This document shows, one piece after another, positions 25,214 to 34,179 of a DNA stretch of 64,000 nt (position 1 is its first letter; the number at the start of each line of letters is the position of its first letter). A program made the position numbers and the translations under genes. The DNA comes from Tahibacter aquaticus (GTDB taxonomy: Bacteria > Pseudomonadota > Gammaproteobacteria > Xanthomonadales > Rhodanobacteraceae): positions 62,001 to 126,000 of the forward strand of contig NZ_SNZH01000002.1 in assembly GCF_004363655.1 (NCBI RefSeq), given 5' to 3'. The notes under the pieces are model-generated. The model saw nothing but the letters and a program-made list of their open reading frames with translations. It was not told where the DNA came from and ran no database searches.

Positions 25214-27067
25214 CTACTGCGGCATGGCCAGGTTCGCTGCCTCCAGCGGCTTGCCCAATCCGCGCGGCGTGGTCGCGATGACGGCATCGGCCGGCAGCGC
25301 CGCAGCGCCGTCCAGGTGCGCATCGACGCGATCCAACGCATTGTATACATACGGCAGAAGCGGCAAATACAGCGCACCGAACTGGGGCAGGCCGAGAAAC
25401 GCGTCGAAATGCTGCGCGTGTTTCACCTGCCAGTAGCGCACGTCGCGCCCGGCGGCCTTGGCCGCGGCAACATAGGGTGCGCTGCTGAAGGCAGGCGGCA
25501 CCAGGCCGTCGTCCAGGCCGTGCACGATAATCAGCGGCAGGCCCTGGCGCGGCAGACCGGCGCGCGTTTCGGCGATACCTTTCTTCACGCGCTGCGCCGC
25601 CGCATCGTCGCCGCTCCAGAGCTGGCGCAGGCAGTTCAGCGCGGCGAGCGCCGCGGCAGGGTCTTTGTCCACAATATTTACCGCCGCACCCGGCGGGATA
25701 CCGCTGGCTTCGGCCCACCAGGCCGCGCGCTCGGCGGCGCTGCTGGCGCGGGCGCTGCGGTCGGCGTTCACCGCCGCGAAGGAATGGCCGCAGGGTGCCT
25801 CGCCGGCCGCGTAGCGGCCGTAGGCCGAGGCATAGGTGACTGCAACCGCGCGCCACAGGTCGAACATCACGCTGAGGGAACCGGCGCGCAGCGCTTCGTC
25901 GGTCCAGCCGCTGGCGTGCAGGGCATCATAGGCGGCCTTCTGCTGTGCAGGCAGATCGGCACCGGCAATCAGGCCGGCCTGCACCGCGTTGGCACAGCGC
26001 TGGGCCTGGTCCGGCACGGCGGGCAGGCCGAGCTGGGGCAGCGCGCAGGGCATCAGCAGCGCGGCTTCGGTGGTGTAGTCGTACAGCGCACGCGAGCCCT
26101 TGGCGTCGGCATAGATATTCGGCTCGGCGACAACGGCCGCATCCAGCCAGTCGCCGTCGAGTTCGGCCGCGCGCAGCACGGCGCCGCCGCCGTTGGAAAT
26201 ACCGACCGCGATCACGCGCGTATTGGCGAAGGTGAACGGTGCCTGCTGCGGCAGCGCCTCGCTCAGCACCTGCAGGCCATATTCGGCCGCCTGTTTCAGA
26301 TGGCGGCCCCAGTCGGCCTCGGGATTGTCCCTGGAATGGGCGTGCTTGAAGGCGACGCCGCTGCCGGCGCTGGTATCCGGCTTGAACGCGAGCGTGTCGT
26401 CGCTGCCGCCGAGCGTGCCGTCGATACGCACGCCGCGCTTTTCCGCCAGGTCGAAATAGTCGGTGCCGGCGCCCTTGTCGGTATATGCCACGGCGCAGCC
26501 CTTGGGCAGGCCCCAGGCGCCGGCGACGGCGATGGCACCGTAGATGCCGCGCGAACCCGACGACGCCGTCACCAGCAGGCAGCGTTTCTTCGCATCGAAA
26601 CTGTCGGGAATCTGCGCCAGCACGCGGTGCGGCTGGCTGGCACCGGGCAGATCGGCCAGGGCCTGGAATTCACGGCCCGGCACACTGGCCAGGCTGCCGT
26701 AGAGCGTGCCGAAACCGCCGCCGGGGGCGAGATCGGCAATGCCACGCCAGTTGCTCCACACGGCGCGCCGGCGCAGTTCGGCCGGTGTCGGCGCCTCGGC
26801 ATTGGCAAAGGCCGGGGCAGTCATGACGCGCAACCCGTCGAGGCCGAGCCCGGCGCTGAGCAAGTCGTCGCCGTCGCGGTGTTCGCTGATGCGCTGGGCG
26901 CGGAACATGCGGCTGTTCTCCGTAGGACTGGCGGGCGCTGGCTTGGCATCCGTGGCGGCCACAGCCGTCGGCGCGGGCGCCGGCGCCGGTGCGGGGCTGC
27001 GGTCGCAGGCGCCCAGCAGCGGCAGCAGGGCCAGGGCGAGAAGACGTGGAATCGGTAGGGTAGTCAT
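25214..27067 (-). CDS. 3-Hydroxybutyrate oligomer hydrolase, lipoprotein
   Basis: 617 residues. Lipoprotein signal with lipobox LLGAC (Cys about 21) and an Ala/Pro-rich linker, so the enzyme is probably envelope-anchored. The body matches the D-(-)-3-hydroxybutyrate oligomer hydrolase family: LLVTASSGSRGIYGAIAVAG, CAVAYTDKGAGTDYFDL, the nucleophile elbow VGISNGGGAVLRAA, HAHSRDNPEADWG and, near the C-terminus, LPLIIVHGLDDGLVPPAF and VKHAQHFDAFLGLPQ with a plausible Asp/His of the triad. It cleaves 3HB dimers and oligomers released from PHB to monomer. Divergent from the 3HB dehydrogenase gene, which would consume the product. Confidence 0.93.
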   Translation of the reverse strand: MTTLPIPRLLALALLPLLGACDRSPAPAPAPAPTAVAATDAKPAPASPTENSRMFRAQRISEHRDGDDLLSAGLGLDGLRVMTAPAFANAEAPTPAELRRRAVWSNWRGIADLAPGGGFGTLYGSLASVPGREFQALADLPGASQPHRVLAQIPDSFDAKKRCLLVTASSGSRGIYGAIAVAGAWGLPKGCAVAYTDKGAGTDYFDLAEKRGVRIDGTLGGSDDTLAFKPDTSAGSGVAFKHAHSRDNPEADWGRHLKQAAEYGLQVLSEALPQQAPFTFANTRVIAVGISNGGGAVLRAAELDGDWLDAAVVAEPNIYADAKGSRALYDYTTEAALLMPCALPQLGLPAVPDQAQRCANAVQAGLIAGADLPAQQKAAYDALHASGWTDEALRAGSLSVMFDLWRAVAVTYASAYGRYAAGEAPCGHSFAAVNADRSARASSAAERAAWWAEASGIPPGAAVNIVDKDPAAALAALNCLRQLWSGDDAAAQRVKKGIAETRAGLPRQGLPLIIVHGLDDGLVPPAFSSAPYVAAAKAAGRDVRYWQVKHAQHFDAFLGLPQFGALYLPLLPYVYNALDRVDAHLDGAAALPADAVIATTPRGLGKPLEAANLAMPQ

Positions 27068-27153
27068 TTGCCCACACTAGCAAGCCGGCTATGCTCGGCT
27101 ATCGTACTTTCGTACCAAGCCGCCGCCCAGGGCAGTTGCTACTGTGTCTGTTG

Positions 27154-27237
27154 GTGACAGCCGGATCCAGCGCCCGCCGCGGCTACCAACGGGTTGCGCA
27201 GGGCCGGACCGGGACACACCGGCGATCCGGCTGTCAC
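27154..27237. promoter_or_regulatory. Long-spaced 14-bp inverted repeat in the divergent 3HB promoter region
   Basis: GTGACAGCCGGATC (27154-27167) and GATCCGGCTGTCAC (27224-27237) are perfect inverted repeats separated by 56 bp, between the oligomer hydrolase and dehydrogenase genes. GGCTAT is also directly repeated near 27090. The arms could be operator sites for looping control, or the stem of a structured leader of the dehydrogenase mRNA. Confidence 0.45.
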
Positions 27238-27260
27238 AGCTTTTCTTCTGGAGACTCCGC

Positions 27261-28025
27261 ATGACTTCTCGCTGCATTCTCATCACCGGCGCCGGCAGCG
27301 GCATCGGTGCCGGCGTCGCTGCCGAGCTGGCCAAGGCCGGCCACCACATCGTGCTGACCGACCTCGACCGCAACGCGGTGGAAAGCGTCGCGCAGCAGAT
27401 CCGCGCCGACGGCGGCTCGGCCGAGGCGCTGGCGCTGGACGTCACCTCCGACGACAGCGTCGCCGCGGCACTGGCCGCGGTATCGCGTCCGGTCGACGTG
27501 CTGATCAACAACGCCGGACTGCAGCATGTGGCCCCGCTGGAAGAGTTCCCGATTGCAAAATGGGATTTCCTCATCCAGGTGATGCTGGTCGGCGTGGCCC
27601 GCCTGACCCGCGCCCTGCTGCCCGGCATGCGCGCCCGCGGCTTCGGCCGCATCGTCAATATCGGTTCCATCCATTCCCTGGTCGCCAGCCCGTTCAAGAG
27701 CGCCTATGTCGCCGCCAAGCACGGCCTGCTGGGCTTTTCCAAGGTCATTGCGCTGGAAACTGCCGACACCGACATCACCGTCAACACCATCTGTCCCACC
27801 TATGTGAAGACGCCACTGGTGGACAAGCAGATCGCCGACCAGGCGCGCACCCGCGGCATTCCCGAGTCGCAGGTGGTCAGCGACGTGATGCTCAAGCCCA
27901 TGCCCAAAGGCGTATTCATCGGCTTTGACGAGCTGGCCGGCATTGCTGCGTTCCTGATCTCGCCGCCGGCGCGCAATATCACCGGTCATACCATCGACGT
28001 CGACGGCGGCTGGACCGTGCAGTAA
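27261..28025 (+). CDS. bdhA: 3-Hydroxybutyrate dehydrogenase
   Basis: 254-residue short-chain dehydrogenase oxidising (R)-3-hydroxybutyrate to acetoacetate with NAD+. Cofactor motif TGAGSGIGAG, NNAG motif INNAGLQHV, catalytic Ser in NIGSIHSLVASPFKSAY, and YVAAK (Tyr and Lys). The HSLVASPFKSAYVAAKHG and CPTYVKTPLVDKQIADQA stretches are characteristic of bacterial 3HB dehydrogenases. ATG preceded by CTGGAG. The CrbR-type regulator gene starts 22 bp after its stop, so the two are likely co-transcribed. It works with the divergent oligomer hydrolase and the GntP permease at 36.8 kb. Confidence 0.95.
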   Translation: MTSRCILITGAGSGIGAGVAAELAKAGHHIVLTDLDRNAVESVAQQIRADGGSAEALALDVTSDDSVAAALAAVSRPVDVLINNAGLQHVAPLEEFPIAKWDFLIQVMLVGVARLTRALLPGMRARGFGRIVNIGSIHSLVASPFKSAYVAAKHGLLGFSKVIALETADTDITVNTICPTYVKTPLVDKQIADQARTRGIPESQVVSDVMLKPMPKGVFIGFDELAGIAAFLISPPARNITGHTIDVDGGWTVQ

Positions 28026-28046
28026 GGCTGCGGCATCGTCTGCGCC

Positions 28047-28706
28047 ATGCCCTCCTTGCTCATTGCCGACGACCACCCGCTGTTCCGCGCCGCCTTGCGC
28101 GGAGCGGCGGCCGACGCCGTGGCCGATCTCACCGTGCAGGAAGCCGATTCCCTCGACGGCGTGCTCGCCGCGCTGGAGCGCGAGCCGGACATCGACCTGG
28201 TGCTGCTCGACCTGCACATGCCCGGCAATCACGGCCTGGCCGGGCTGGCGGCGATACGCGCCCAGCATCCCGGCGTCGCCGTCGTCGTGGTTTCCGCCAA
28301 CGACGACCCGCGCGTGGTGCGCCGCGCCCTCGACCATGGCGCCGCCGGCTACCTACCCAAGAGTTCCGGCTTCGAGGAGCTGCGCGACGCCATCCGCACC
28401 GTGCTGGCCTGCGAGCAGTGGCTTCCGGCGACCCTGCGCAGCGCGGTGACACGAGCACCGTCTTCCGCCCACGATGCCGACCTCGCCGCGCGCCTGGCCA
28501 GCCTGTCGCCGCAGCAGTTCCGCGTACTCGTGCTGGTGGCCCAAGGCCTGCTCAACAAGCAGATTGCCGACCGACTCGACGTACAGGAGCGCACCGTAAA
28601 AGCGCACCTCACCGCCATCTTCGAACGCCTCGGCGTGCGCAACCGCACCCAGGCGGGCGTGGTATTGCGCGAACTGGAGCTGACCGATCCGGCGCGGAGT
28701 TTGTAG
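28047..28706 (+). CDS. crbR: CrbR/ErdR-type LuxR-family response regulator
   Basis: 219 residues: receiver domain (about 1-120, acidic pocket DDHP, phospho-Asp in VLLDLHMPGNHGL, Lys in YLPKSSGFEEL) and a C-terminal LuxR/NarL helix-turn-helix (about 150-212, LSPQQFRVLVLVAQGLLNKQ, ERTVKAHLTAIFERL). LSPQQFRVL, GLLNKQIA and VKAHLTAIF are the signature of the ErdR/CrbR group, which activates acetyl-CoA synthetase in Pseudomonas and Vibrio. The likely kinase is the symporter-kinase at 30622-33954. Co-directional and probably co-transcribed with bdhA, an arrangement that ties C2/C4 acid sensing to 3HB use. Confidence 0.88.
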   Translation: MPSLLIADDHPLFRAALRGAAADAVADLTVQEADSLDGVLAALEREPDIDLVLLDLHMPGNHGLAGLAAIRAQHPGVAVVVVSANDDPRVVRRALDHGAAGYLPKSSGFEELRDAIRTVLACEQWLPATLRSAVTRAPSSAHDADLAARLASLSPQQFRVLVLVAQGLLNKQIADRLDVQERTVKAHLTAIFERLGVRNRTQAGVVLRELELTDPARSL

Positions 28707-28872
28707 GTTGGGCCAAGCCACAGGCGCACCCCGACATCGCGGTGTATCCGCGACAAAAAAAATGCCGAAGGAACGCGTTTGCTGGCAGCCATTGCGACGA
28801 ACATTCCTTTGGCATGGCATCTTTGCTGGTGCAGTACCTCGATGCCGGGGTGCGCCTGTGGCTTACCCAACC
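28706..28872. repeat. 167-bp nested palindromic element (MITE/REP-like)
   Basis: The outer arms are about 33 bp: the left begins GGTTGGGCCAAGCCACAGG (28706), and the right (28840-28872) is its near-perfect reverse complement (differences at two or three positions). Inner arms ATGCCGAAGGAA (28762-28773) and TTCCTTTGGCAT (28804-28815) pair inside. The element fills the gap after crbR and could act as a terminator. A related single arm lies at 50131-50154. No transposase is encoded. Confidence 0.75.
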
Positions 28873-28938
28873 GCCACACGCCACTGAATTAGTATCTATT
28901 TATCTTTATACTATTCCAGACAACGCATCGTGCGGGAC

Positions 28939-29679
28939 TCAGTCCGAGCCCGGCGCCAGTCTTCCGCCGGCGCGCACGCGCGGCACATCCTTGACCAGTT
29001 CGCGCAGGTATTTCGCATAGCTTTCAGGCACGGCTGCATCCGCATGCTTGAGCGCGTCGCGCAGCTGCTTGAGAAAGTTTGCCGACTCGCCGTTTTCGCG
29101 GAACCAGCGCGAATAGACGCTGGCGACGAACAGGTATTCCAGCCGCTGCGGCGGCTCCAGCGCATCGCCCTCCAGCTGTTCCAGGATCAGGTCGAGGGCT
29201 TCCGAGCGCCGGCTTTCCGCCGCAGACAGGTTGCCCATCTGTTCGTGCTGGTAGGCCAGCGCGCGCAGCACCGTGATCTGCTGGCGTGGCGCAAGCCGGC
29301 GTTGCACGTAGCAGCCTTCCAGCAACGTCAGCAGTTCTGCCAGTTCCGGCCGCCGTCGCTGCGCCTTGTAGCTGGACGCGAGAAAACCGGCGATGGCGCT
29401 GCGCTGTTCCACATCGATGCCGTCGAAATCGCCGACAAAGGCCGCAAAGCCCGACTGGCGGCAGAACCAGATGCCGTCCGGCGAGGTGATCGGCCAGAAC
29501 ACCTGGTCGAATTTCGACGGCGCCTCATAGATCGCAGAACCGAAAGTGCCCGGCATCGCCACCTCGCATTTGGCGCCGGGCAGGATGGGATCGGGCACGC
29601 TCTTTTCGGTCCACTTCGTGCTCTGCGCCGAAGCACTTGCCATGCCCAGCAGCAGCGTCGCGGCGACGGTCAGTCGCAT
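28939..29679 (-). CDS. Exported hypothetical protein
   Basis: 246 residues from the ATG that follows GAGGAAAA and starts a clean signal peptide (MRLTVAATLLLGMASASAQ). The mature part has an N-terminal beta region (CEVAMPGTFGSAIYEAPSKF, WFCRQSGFAAFVGDF) and a helical TPR-like C-terminal half (LRALAYQHEQMGNLSAAESR). No named family recognised. It lies downstream of the broken PARG-like gene. Because of the frameshift there, an uninterrupted frame now runs from that gene into this one, but the internal RBS and signal peptide argue that this is its own gene. Confidence 0.75.
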   Translation of the reverse strand: MRLTVAATLLLGMASASAQSTKWTEKSVPDPILPGAKCEVAMPGTFGSAIYEAPSKFDQVFWPITSPDGIWFCRQSGFAAFVGDFDGIDVEQRSAIAGFLASSYKAQRRRPELAELLTLLEGCYVQRRLAPRQQITVLRALAYQHEQMGNLSAAESRRSEALDLILEQLEGDALEPPQRLEYLFVASVYSRWFRENGESANFLKQLRDALKHADAAVPESYAKYLRELVKDVPRVRAGGRLAPGSD

Positions 29680-29743
29680 GGCGGTTTTCCTCGCGGCGAA
29701 TCCCTGCCAGGGTGGCATAGACGGCCGTAAGTTCCCGTGTTGC

Positions 29744-30597
29744 TCATGCACCGCCGCCGAATGCGCTTTCGAACGCGCGCAGGGTTGGCTTTGCCGTCGA
29801 TGAGTCCAGCACCGAGAAGCGCACCTGCGCGAAACGCCCGCGCCAGGCCGGGCCGGGCCCTGCAGCAGCTGGGCAAACACGCCGGCGACCTGTTGCGGAT
29901 CGTTGCGGAAGACGCCGCAGCCCCAGGCGCCGAGCACCAGCCGGCGATAACCTTGCGCCGCAGCCAGCGCCAGCACGTAGGCCGCGCGGCGCTGCAGGGT
30001 CGCGGCGATCAGCGGCAGTTCGTCCGGGCGGTTATCGGCAATCGCGCCGGCATTCGGCGCCGCCGCGGTGATGAAGCTGACGCGCTGCGCCTGCGGCAAC
30101 AGGTGGCCGGCATCGTCGCGAAACACCGGGCACTGCGGCGACAGGATCATCGCGTCGGTATACAGCAGCGACGGCGAGCGGCGATGCTGCTCGTAATACT
30201 GCGGCGCGCGCTGCAGCGAGGCATACAGCGCGGAACTGCGTGCCAGCGATTCTTCCTGCGCCTGCGCACCGCTGAGAAAGCCGCCGCCGGGCTGCCGGGC
30301 CGAGGCGAAGTTCAGCGCCGCGAGCGGCGCATCGCCCTGCGCCAGCAGCGCGGCCACGCCTTCCAGCGTGGTTTCGTTGACGACCTCGATGCGTATCGCC
30401 GTGGCAGTTGCCGGCTCTGCCAGCATGCGCGCCTGCACTGACTGCAGGTCCGCCGGCTGGAACAGTTGCGTTGCGGCGACACAGGCCGCCACGTCGGCGG
30501 CGATGTCGTTTCGCCGGCCATTGGCCGCGGTGTAGTGCCCCGTCTCGACGATTCGTACGGTTTCGGCGGCAATGTCCAGGCGCTGCTGTCGGTTCAT
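29744..30597 (-). pseudogene. Microbial-type poly(ADP-ribose) glycohydrolase (PARG-like), frameshifted
   Basis: Macrodomain-like protein of the TIGR02452/DUF2263 group: N-terminal helical part (MNRQQRLDIAAETVRIVETG), then PLAALNFASARQPGGGFLSG with the PARG signature GGGFLSGAQAQEE (GGG-x7-QEE). SLLYTDAMILSPQCPVFR and LVLGAWGCGVFRNDPQ follow, all typical. After LLQGPA the frame is lost: the tandem pentamer GGCCG,GGCCG (plus strand 29846-29855) appears once too often. Removing 5 bp restores an in-frame C-terminus ending FAQVRFSVLDSS..FGGGA and a 282-residue protein. The enzyme would remove ADP-ribose chains. The change may be a true mutation, a slippage-prone switch or a sequencing error. Confidence 0.8.
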
Positions 30598-30621
30598 GAG
30601 ATTTCCGATTTTGTAGTGCGG

Positions 30622-33600
30622 CTAACTCACGCTGCGCGCGGCCAGCAAGCGATCGAGCACGGATTTCAGCGCCAGCGGCTTGAGCGGCTTGATCAGCAGC
30701 GGCAGGCCGGCAGCATAGACCGCCTTGCGCACGGCTTCGCCGGCATCGGCGCTCATGACCAGCGCGGGGCGTGGTGCGAAGGCGGCACTTAGGCGTTCGT
30801 ACACGGCAACGCCGGTGTCGTCGTCGTCGAGATGGTAGTCGAACAGCCACAAGTCGGCAGGCTGCTGGCGCAACAGCGCCTGTGCGCTGTCGCTGTCGCG
30901 CGCGGCGCTTACTTCGCAGCCCCAGCCGCGCAGCAGGCGGCCCAGTGCTTCGCGCGCCGGCGCTTCGTTGTCGACGATCAGCACATGCATGCCGGCAAGA
31001 CGCTGGCGCGCCGCGGCAGCGCTGGCGGGTTCCCCCCGCGGCGGTGCAGCGGCCCGCGGCAGTTCGATACCGAATACGGTGCCCTGGCCAAGACGGCTGC
31101 GCAGGTGCAGCGGCACGTCGAGCAGCTGGGCCATGCGTTCGGCAATCGCCAGGCCCAGGCCCAGGCCGGGGCCGGCCACGTCGTCGCCGCGGCGGAATTC
31201 CTCGAAGATGACGCGCTGCTGTGCCACCGCAATGCCCGGGCCGGTGTCGTGGACCTCCACCAGCAGCCGGCCGCCGCGCCGGCGCAGGCCCAGCAGCACG
31301 CTGCCCTGGCTGGTATAGCGCACCGCATTGGCAAGAAAGTTCTGCAGCACGCGGCGCAGCAGCTGCGGATCGCTGCGCACCCAGGCCCCGGTGGCGCGAT
31401 AGCGCAGGCGCAGGCCGCGCTCGGCCGCCAAGGCACGGAATTCCGAGGCGAGCGGATCGAGCACTTCGGCCAAGGGGAAATCACGCAATTGTGCAGAAAG
31501 TCCACCGGCCTCCAGGCGCGACATGTCGAGCAGGCCGGTCAGCAGGTCGGTGGTCGAATCCAGTGCACCCCGGGTCTGCGCAATCAGCTCGCGCTGGCTG
31601 CTGCTGGCCTGCTGGCCCAGCGCCTCGGTGAACAGGTGGGCGGCGTGCAGCGGCTGCAGCAGGTCGTGGCCGATCGCGGCGAGGAAGCGGCTTTTGGCCT
31701 CGTTGGCGTGCTCGGCTTCGCGCTTGGCGTGTTCGAGCAAGGTGGTGCGCTCGGCCACGCGCTGTTCCAGCGTTTCGTTGGCCTGGATCAGCGCCGCCTC
31801 GGCGCGGCGGAATGCGGTGACCACGGTAAATGTCGCGACGAAACCGCCGCCAGGCATGGGGTTGCCGCGAATCTCCACGATGCTGCCATCGGGAAACACA
31901 CGCTCGGACAGATGCGGCGTGCCCGCCTGCATGAAGGCCAGGCGCCGCTGCAGTGCCAGATCCGCGTCGCCGCGATGCGGCATGCGCGCCAGCGACCAGG
32001 CAGCCAGGTCGGCCACCGGCGCACCGACGCGCAGCAGGCTTTCCGGAAAACCGAACATTTCCACATAGCGTCGGTTCCAGGCGACCAGGCGCAGCTGTGC
32101 GTCGACCACGCTGATGCCCTGGCTCATGTTTTCCAGGGCCGCTTCGAGCAGGCGCTGGTTGAAACGCAAGTCCTGCGAGACCTCGCCGACGATGGCGGCG
32201 ACGGTATCCAGGTCGGGCCCGGCCTGGCGCTGCGCCGTATGTAGCAACAGCCGCGCCGAAGCACTGCCGAGCACGGCGGCCAGTTCATGTTCCAGCTGCG
32301 CCTCGATGGCCGCGGGCACGGGCCCGCGCGCGGGCGCTTCGCGCAGCAGCTCGTCCAGGCGGTTTTCCGGCAGGAAGCGCCGGCCGGCATTGCGCAGGGC
32401 GCGCAGGTCGAAACCGGTCTGCTGGCGCCGCTGGCCAGGCCGCCAGGCCGCTACCAACACGGTGACCGCCGTGCCGACGAACAGGCTCGCCGCCACGGCA
32501 CGGCCGAGCCGGCTCCAGCCGGTCAGCCCGAACAAGGCATCGGGCGCCAGCCAGGGCCAGCCGTACAGGCCCTGCGACAGCCAGTCCGGCGCCACGCCGC
32601 GCACCTGGGCGGCCAGCGGCACCAGCAGGGCCCAGCACCAGAGGGCGAAACCGGCGGCGATGCCGGCGATGACCGCCCGCGGCGGCGTCTGCGGCCGCCA
32701 TACCGCAAACGCCAGGGCCGGTGTCAATGTAGCCAACGCGGAAAACGATACCGCGCCCACGTCGGCCAGCGCCTCGTTGCCGGCGATCAGGCGGTTGTAG
32801 GCCCAGGCCAGCAGCATGATCGCGACAATGCCGACGCGGCGCAGCAGCAGCACCGTGCCGCGCAGGTCGCCGCCGCCGGAATGCAGCCAGCTGCTGCGCA
32901 GCAGGCCCGGCGCCAGCCAGTGGTTGCCGATCATCAGGCTCAAGGTCAGCGTGCTGACCACGACCATGCCGGTCGCTGCGCTCAGGCCGCCGAGAAAACC
33001 GAACAGGGCCAGGCCTTCGTGGCCTTGCGACAGCGGCAGCGCCAGCACGTACAGGTCCGGCGACAAGCCCTGCGCCGCCAGCAGTGCATCGCCCGCATGC
33101 GCCAGCGGCAACAGGGGCAGCGCGATCAGCAGCAGGTACAGCGGAAACAGCCAGCGCGCGGTACGCACATGCGATTCGTCGCGGCACTCGACCACGCCGA
33201 CATGGAACTGATGTGGCAAGGTGAACATGGCCAGCACGCCGAGCAGTACCAGCGGCAGGAAGCCGCCGGCCATGGGCCGGGCCGGTTCCGGCAGGGGCTG
33301 CGGCGGGAGTTCCAGGCCCCATACCACGAAGATGCCCAGGGCCAGCATGGCGGCCAGCTTGAACAACGATTCGAAGGCGATCGCCAGCACCAGGCCACGG
33401 TTGTGCTCCGCCGCGCTGACCCGGCGCGTGCCGAACAGCATGGCAAACAAGGCCATGGCCAGGGCCACGTACAGCGCGCCGTCCTGCCACAGTGACGGCG
33501 ATACGGTAGCCGGCGACCGCGTCAGCATGGCGTAGCTCATCGCGACGGCTTTGAGCTGCAGCGCGATATACGGCACCAGGCCCAACGCGGCGACCGCGGT

Positions 33601-33954
33601 GACGACGGCAGCGACCCAGGAATCCTTGCCCAGGCGGGTGGCGATCAGGTCGGCCAGCGAAGTCGCATTCGAGGCACGTGCCAGCCGCACCAGCTTGACC
33701 AGGGCGAACGCGGCGAAGACATACAGCAGGATGGTGCCGATGAATGTCGGCGGCAGCGGCCAGCCGTAGCGCGCGGCCTGGGTCACGGTGCCGTAGAACG
33801 TCCACGAGGTGCAATACACGGCCAGCGACAGCGCGTAGACATACGGCCAGTAGCGGGCCAGGCCGGCCGGACGCCGCTCGGCATACAGCGCCACGCCGAA
33901 CAGCGCGCCCAGCCACAGCAACGAGGCCAGTACGACCAGGCCTACACTCAGCAT
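30622..33954 (-). CDS. crbS: CrbS-type sodium/solute symporter-sensor histidine kinase (hybrid)
   Basis: 1110 residues. Residues about 1-500 form a multi-helix SLC5/SSS symporter-like domain (YCTSWTFYGTVTQAARYGW, LPHQFHVGVVECRDESHV, GFLGGLSAATGMVVVSTLTL). A STAC linker follows (about 525-600, RFLPENRLDELL), then a PAS domain (about 605-720, LENMSQGISVVDAQLRLVAW). The kinase core has phospho-His in AIGHDLLQPLHA and ATPase boxes NFLANAVRYT, DTGPGI and GLGLGLAI. A C-terminal receiver (about 985-1105, DLWLFDYHLDDDDTG) completes the hybrid. This is the architecture of CrbS/MxtR, which control acetate use through CrbR/ErdR. The cognate regulator is encoded 2 kb away beside bdhA. Confidence 0.92.
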   Translation of the reverse strand: MLSVGLVVLASLLWLGALFGVALYAERRPAGLARYWPYVYALSLAVYCTSWTFYGTVTQAARYGWPLPPTFIGTILLYVFAAFALVKLVRLARASNATSLADLIATRLGKDSWVAAVVTAVAALGLVPYIALQLKAVAMSYAMLTRSPATVSPSLWQDGALYVALAMALFAMLFGTRRVSAAEHNRGLVLAIAFESLFKLAAMLALGIFVVWGLELPPQPLPEPARPMAGGFLPLVLLGVLAMFTLPHQFHVGVVECRDESHVRTARWLFPLYLLLIALPLLPLAHAGDALLAAQGLSPDLYVLALPLSQGHEGLALFGFLGGLSAATGMVVVSTLTLSLMIGNHWLAPGLLRSSWLHSGGGDLRGTVLLLRRVGIVAIMLLAWAYNRLIAGNEALADVGAVSFSALATLTPALAFAVWRPQTPPRAVIAGIAAGFALWCWALLVPLAAQVRGVAPDWLSQGLYGWPWLAPDALFGLTGWSRLGRAVAASLFVGTAVTVLVAAWRPGQRRQQTGFDLRALRNAGRRFLPENRLDELLREAPARGPVPAAIEAQLEHELAAVLGSASARLLLHTAQRQAGPDLDTVAAIVGEVSQDLRFNQRLLEAALENMSQGISVVDAQLRLVAWNRRYVEMFGFPESLLRVGAPVADLAAWSLARMPHRGDADLALQRRLAFMQAGTPHLSERVFPDGSIVEIRGNPMPGGGFVATFTVVTAFRRAEAALIQANETLEQRVAERTTLLEHAKREAEHANEAKSRFLAAIGHDLLQPLHAAHLFTEALGQQASSSQRELIAQTRGALDSTTDLLTGLLDMSRLEAGGLSAQLRDFPLAEVLDPLASEFRALAAERGLRLRYRATGAWVRSDPQLLRRVLQNFLANAVRYTSQGSVLLGLRRRGGRLLVEVHDTGPGIAVAQQRVIFEEFRRGDDVAGPGLGLGLAIAERMAQLLDVPLHLRSRLGQGTVFGIELPRAAAPPRGEPASAAAARQRLAGMHVLIVDNEAPAREALGRLLRGWGCEVSAARDSDSAQALLRQQPADLWLFDYHLDDDDTGVAVYERLSAAFAPRPALVMSADAGEAVRKAVYAAGLPLLIKPLKPLALKSVLDRLLAARSVS

Positions 33955-34092
33955 GTATTCGTATCCCCGGGGCGACGGGGCATGGTAGCGCGCCGGCTGG
34001 CACAGAAAGGCATCGACGCGGCGGCGAATCCATCGCGCCGCAGAGGCTTGCCGTTCAAGCCGGCGTCGACAGCTTGCGGGGCGACTCGCGTC

Positions 34093-34147
34093 CGCTCATC
34101 GGCACCCACGCAGGCCAAAGTCCGCCGTCGCAGGGTGCCGATGAGCG
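34093..34147. repeat. 15-bp perfect inverted repeat (REP-like hairpin)
   Basis: CGCTCATCGGCACCC (34093-34107) and GGGTGCCGATGAGCG (34133-34147) pair perfectly around 25 bp, between the end of the TonB receptor gene and the crbS start. The right arm merges into the dispersed 21-bp repeat. It could terminate the receptor transcript. Confidence 0.65.
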
Positions 34148-34160
34148 CAGCGAATTGCGC
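34140..34160. repeat. 21-bp dispersed repeat, copy 2
   Basis: Exact second copy of the 21-bp sequence at 23574-23594, intergenic, at the 3' end of the TonB receptor gene. Confidence 0.5.
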
Positions 34161-34179
34161 CGTCTGGTGCAGCCTCGAC

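Noticed and set aside
28939-30597. A single 552-residue fusion of a PARG-like domain with an exported domain
   Set aside because: The join contains about 65 residues of non-homologous text. Removing one pentamer restores a normal PARG end, and the downstream part has its own RBS and signal peptide.
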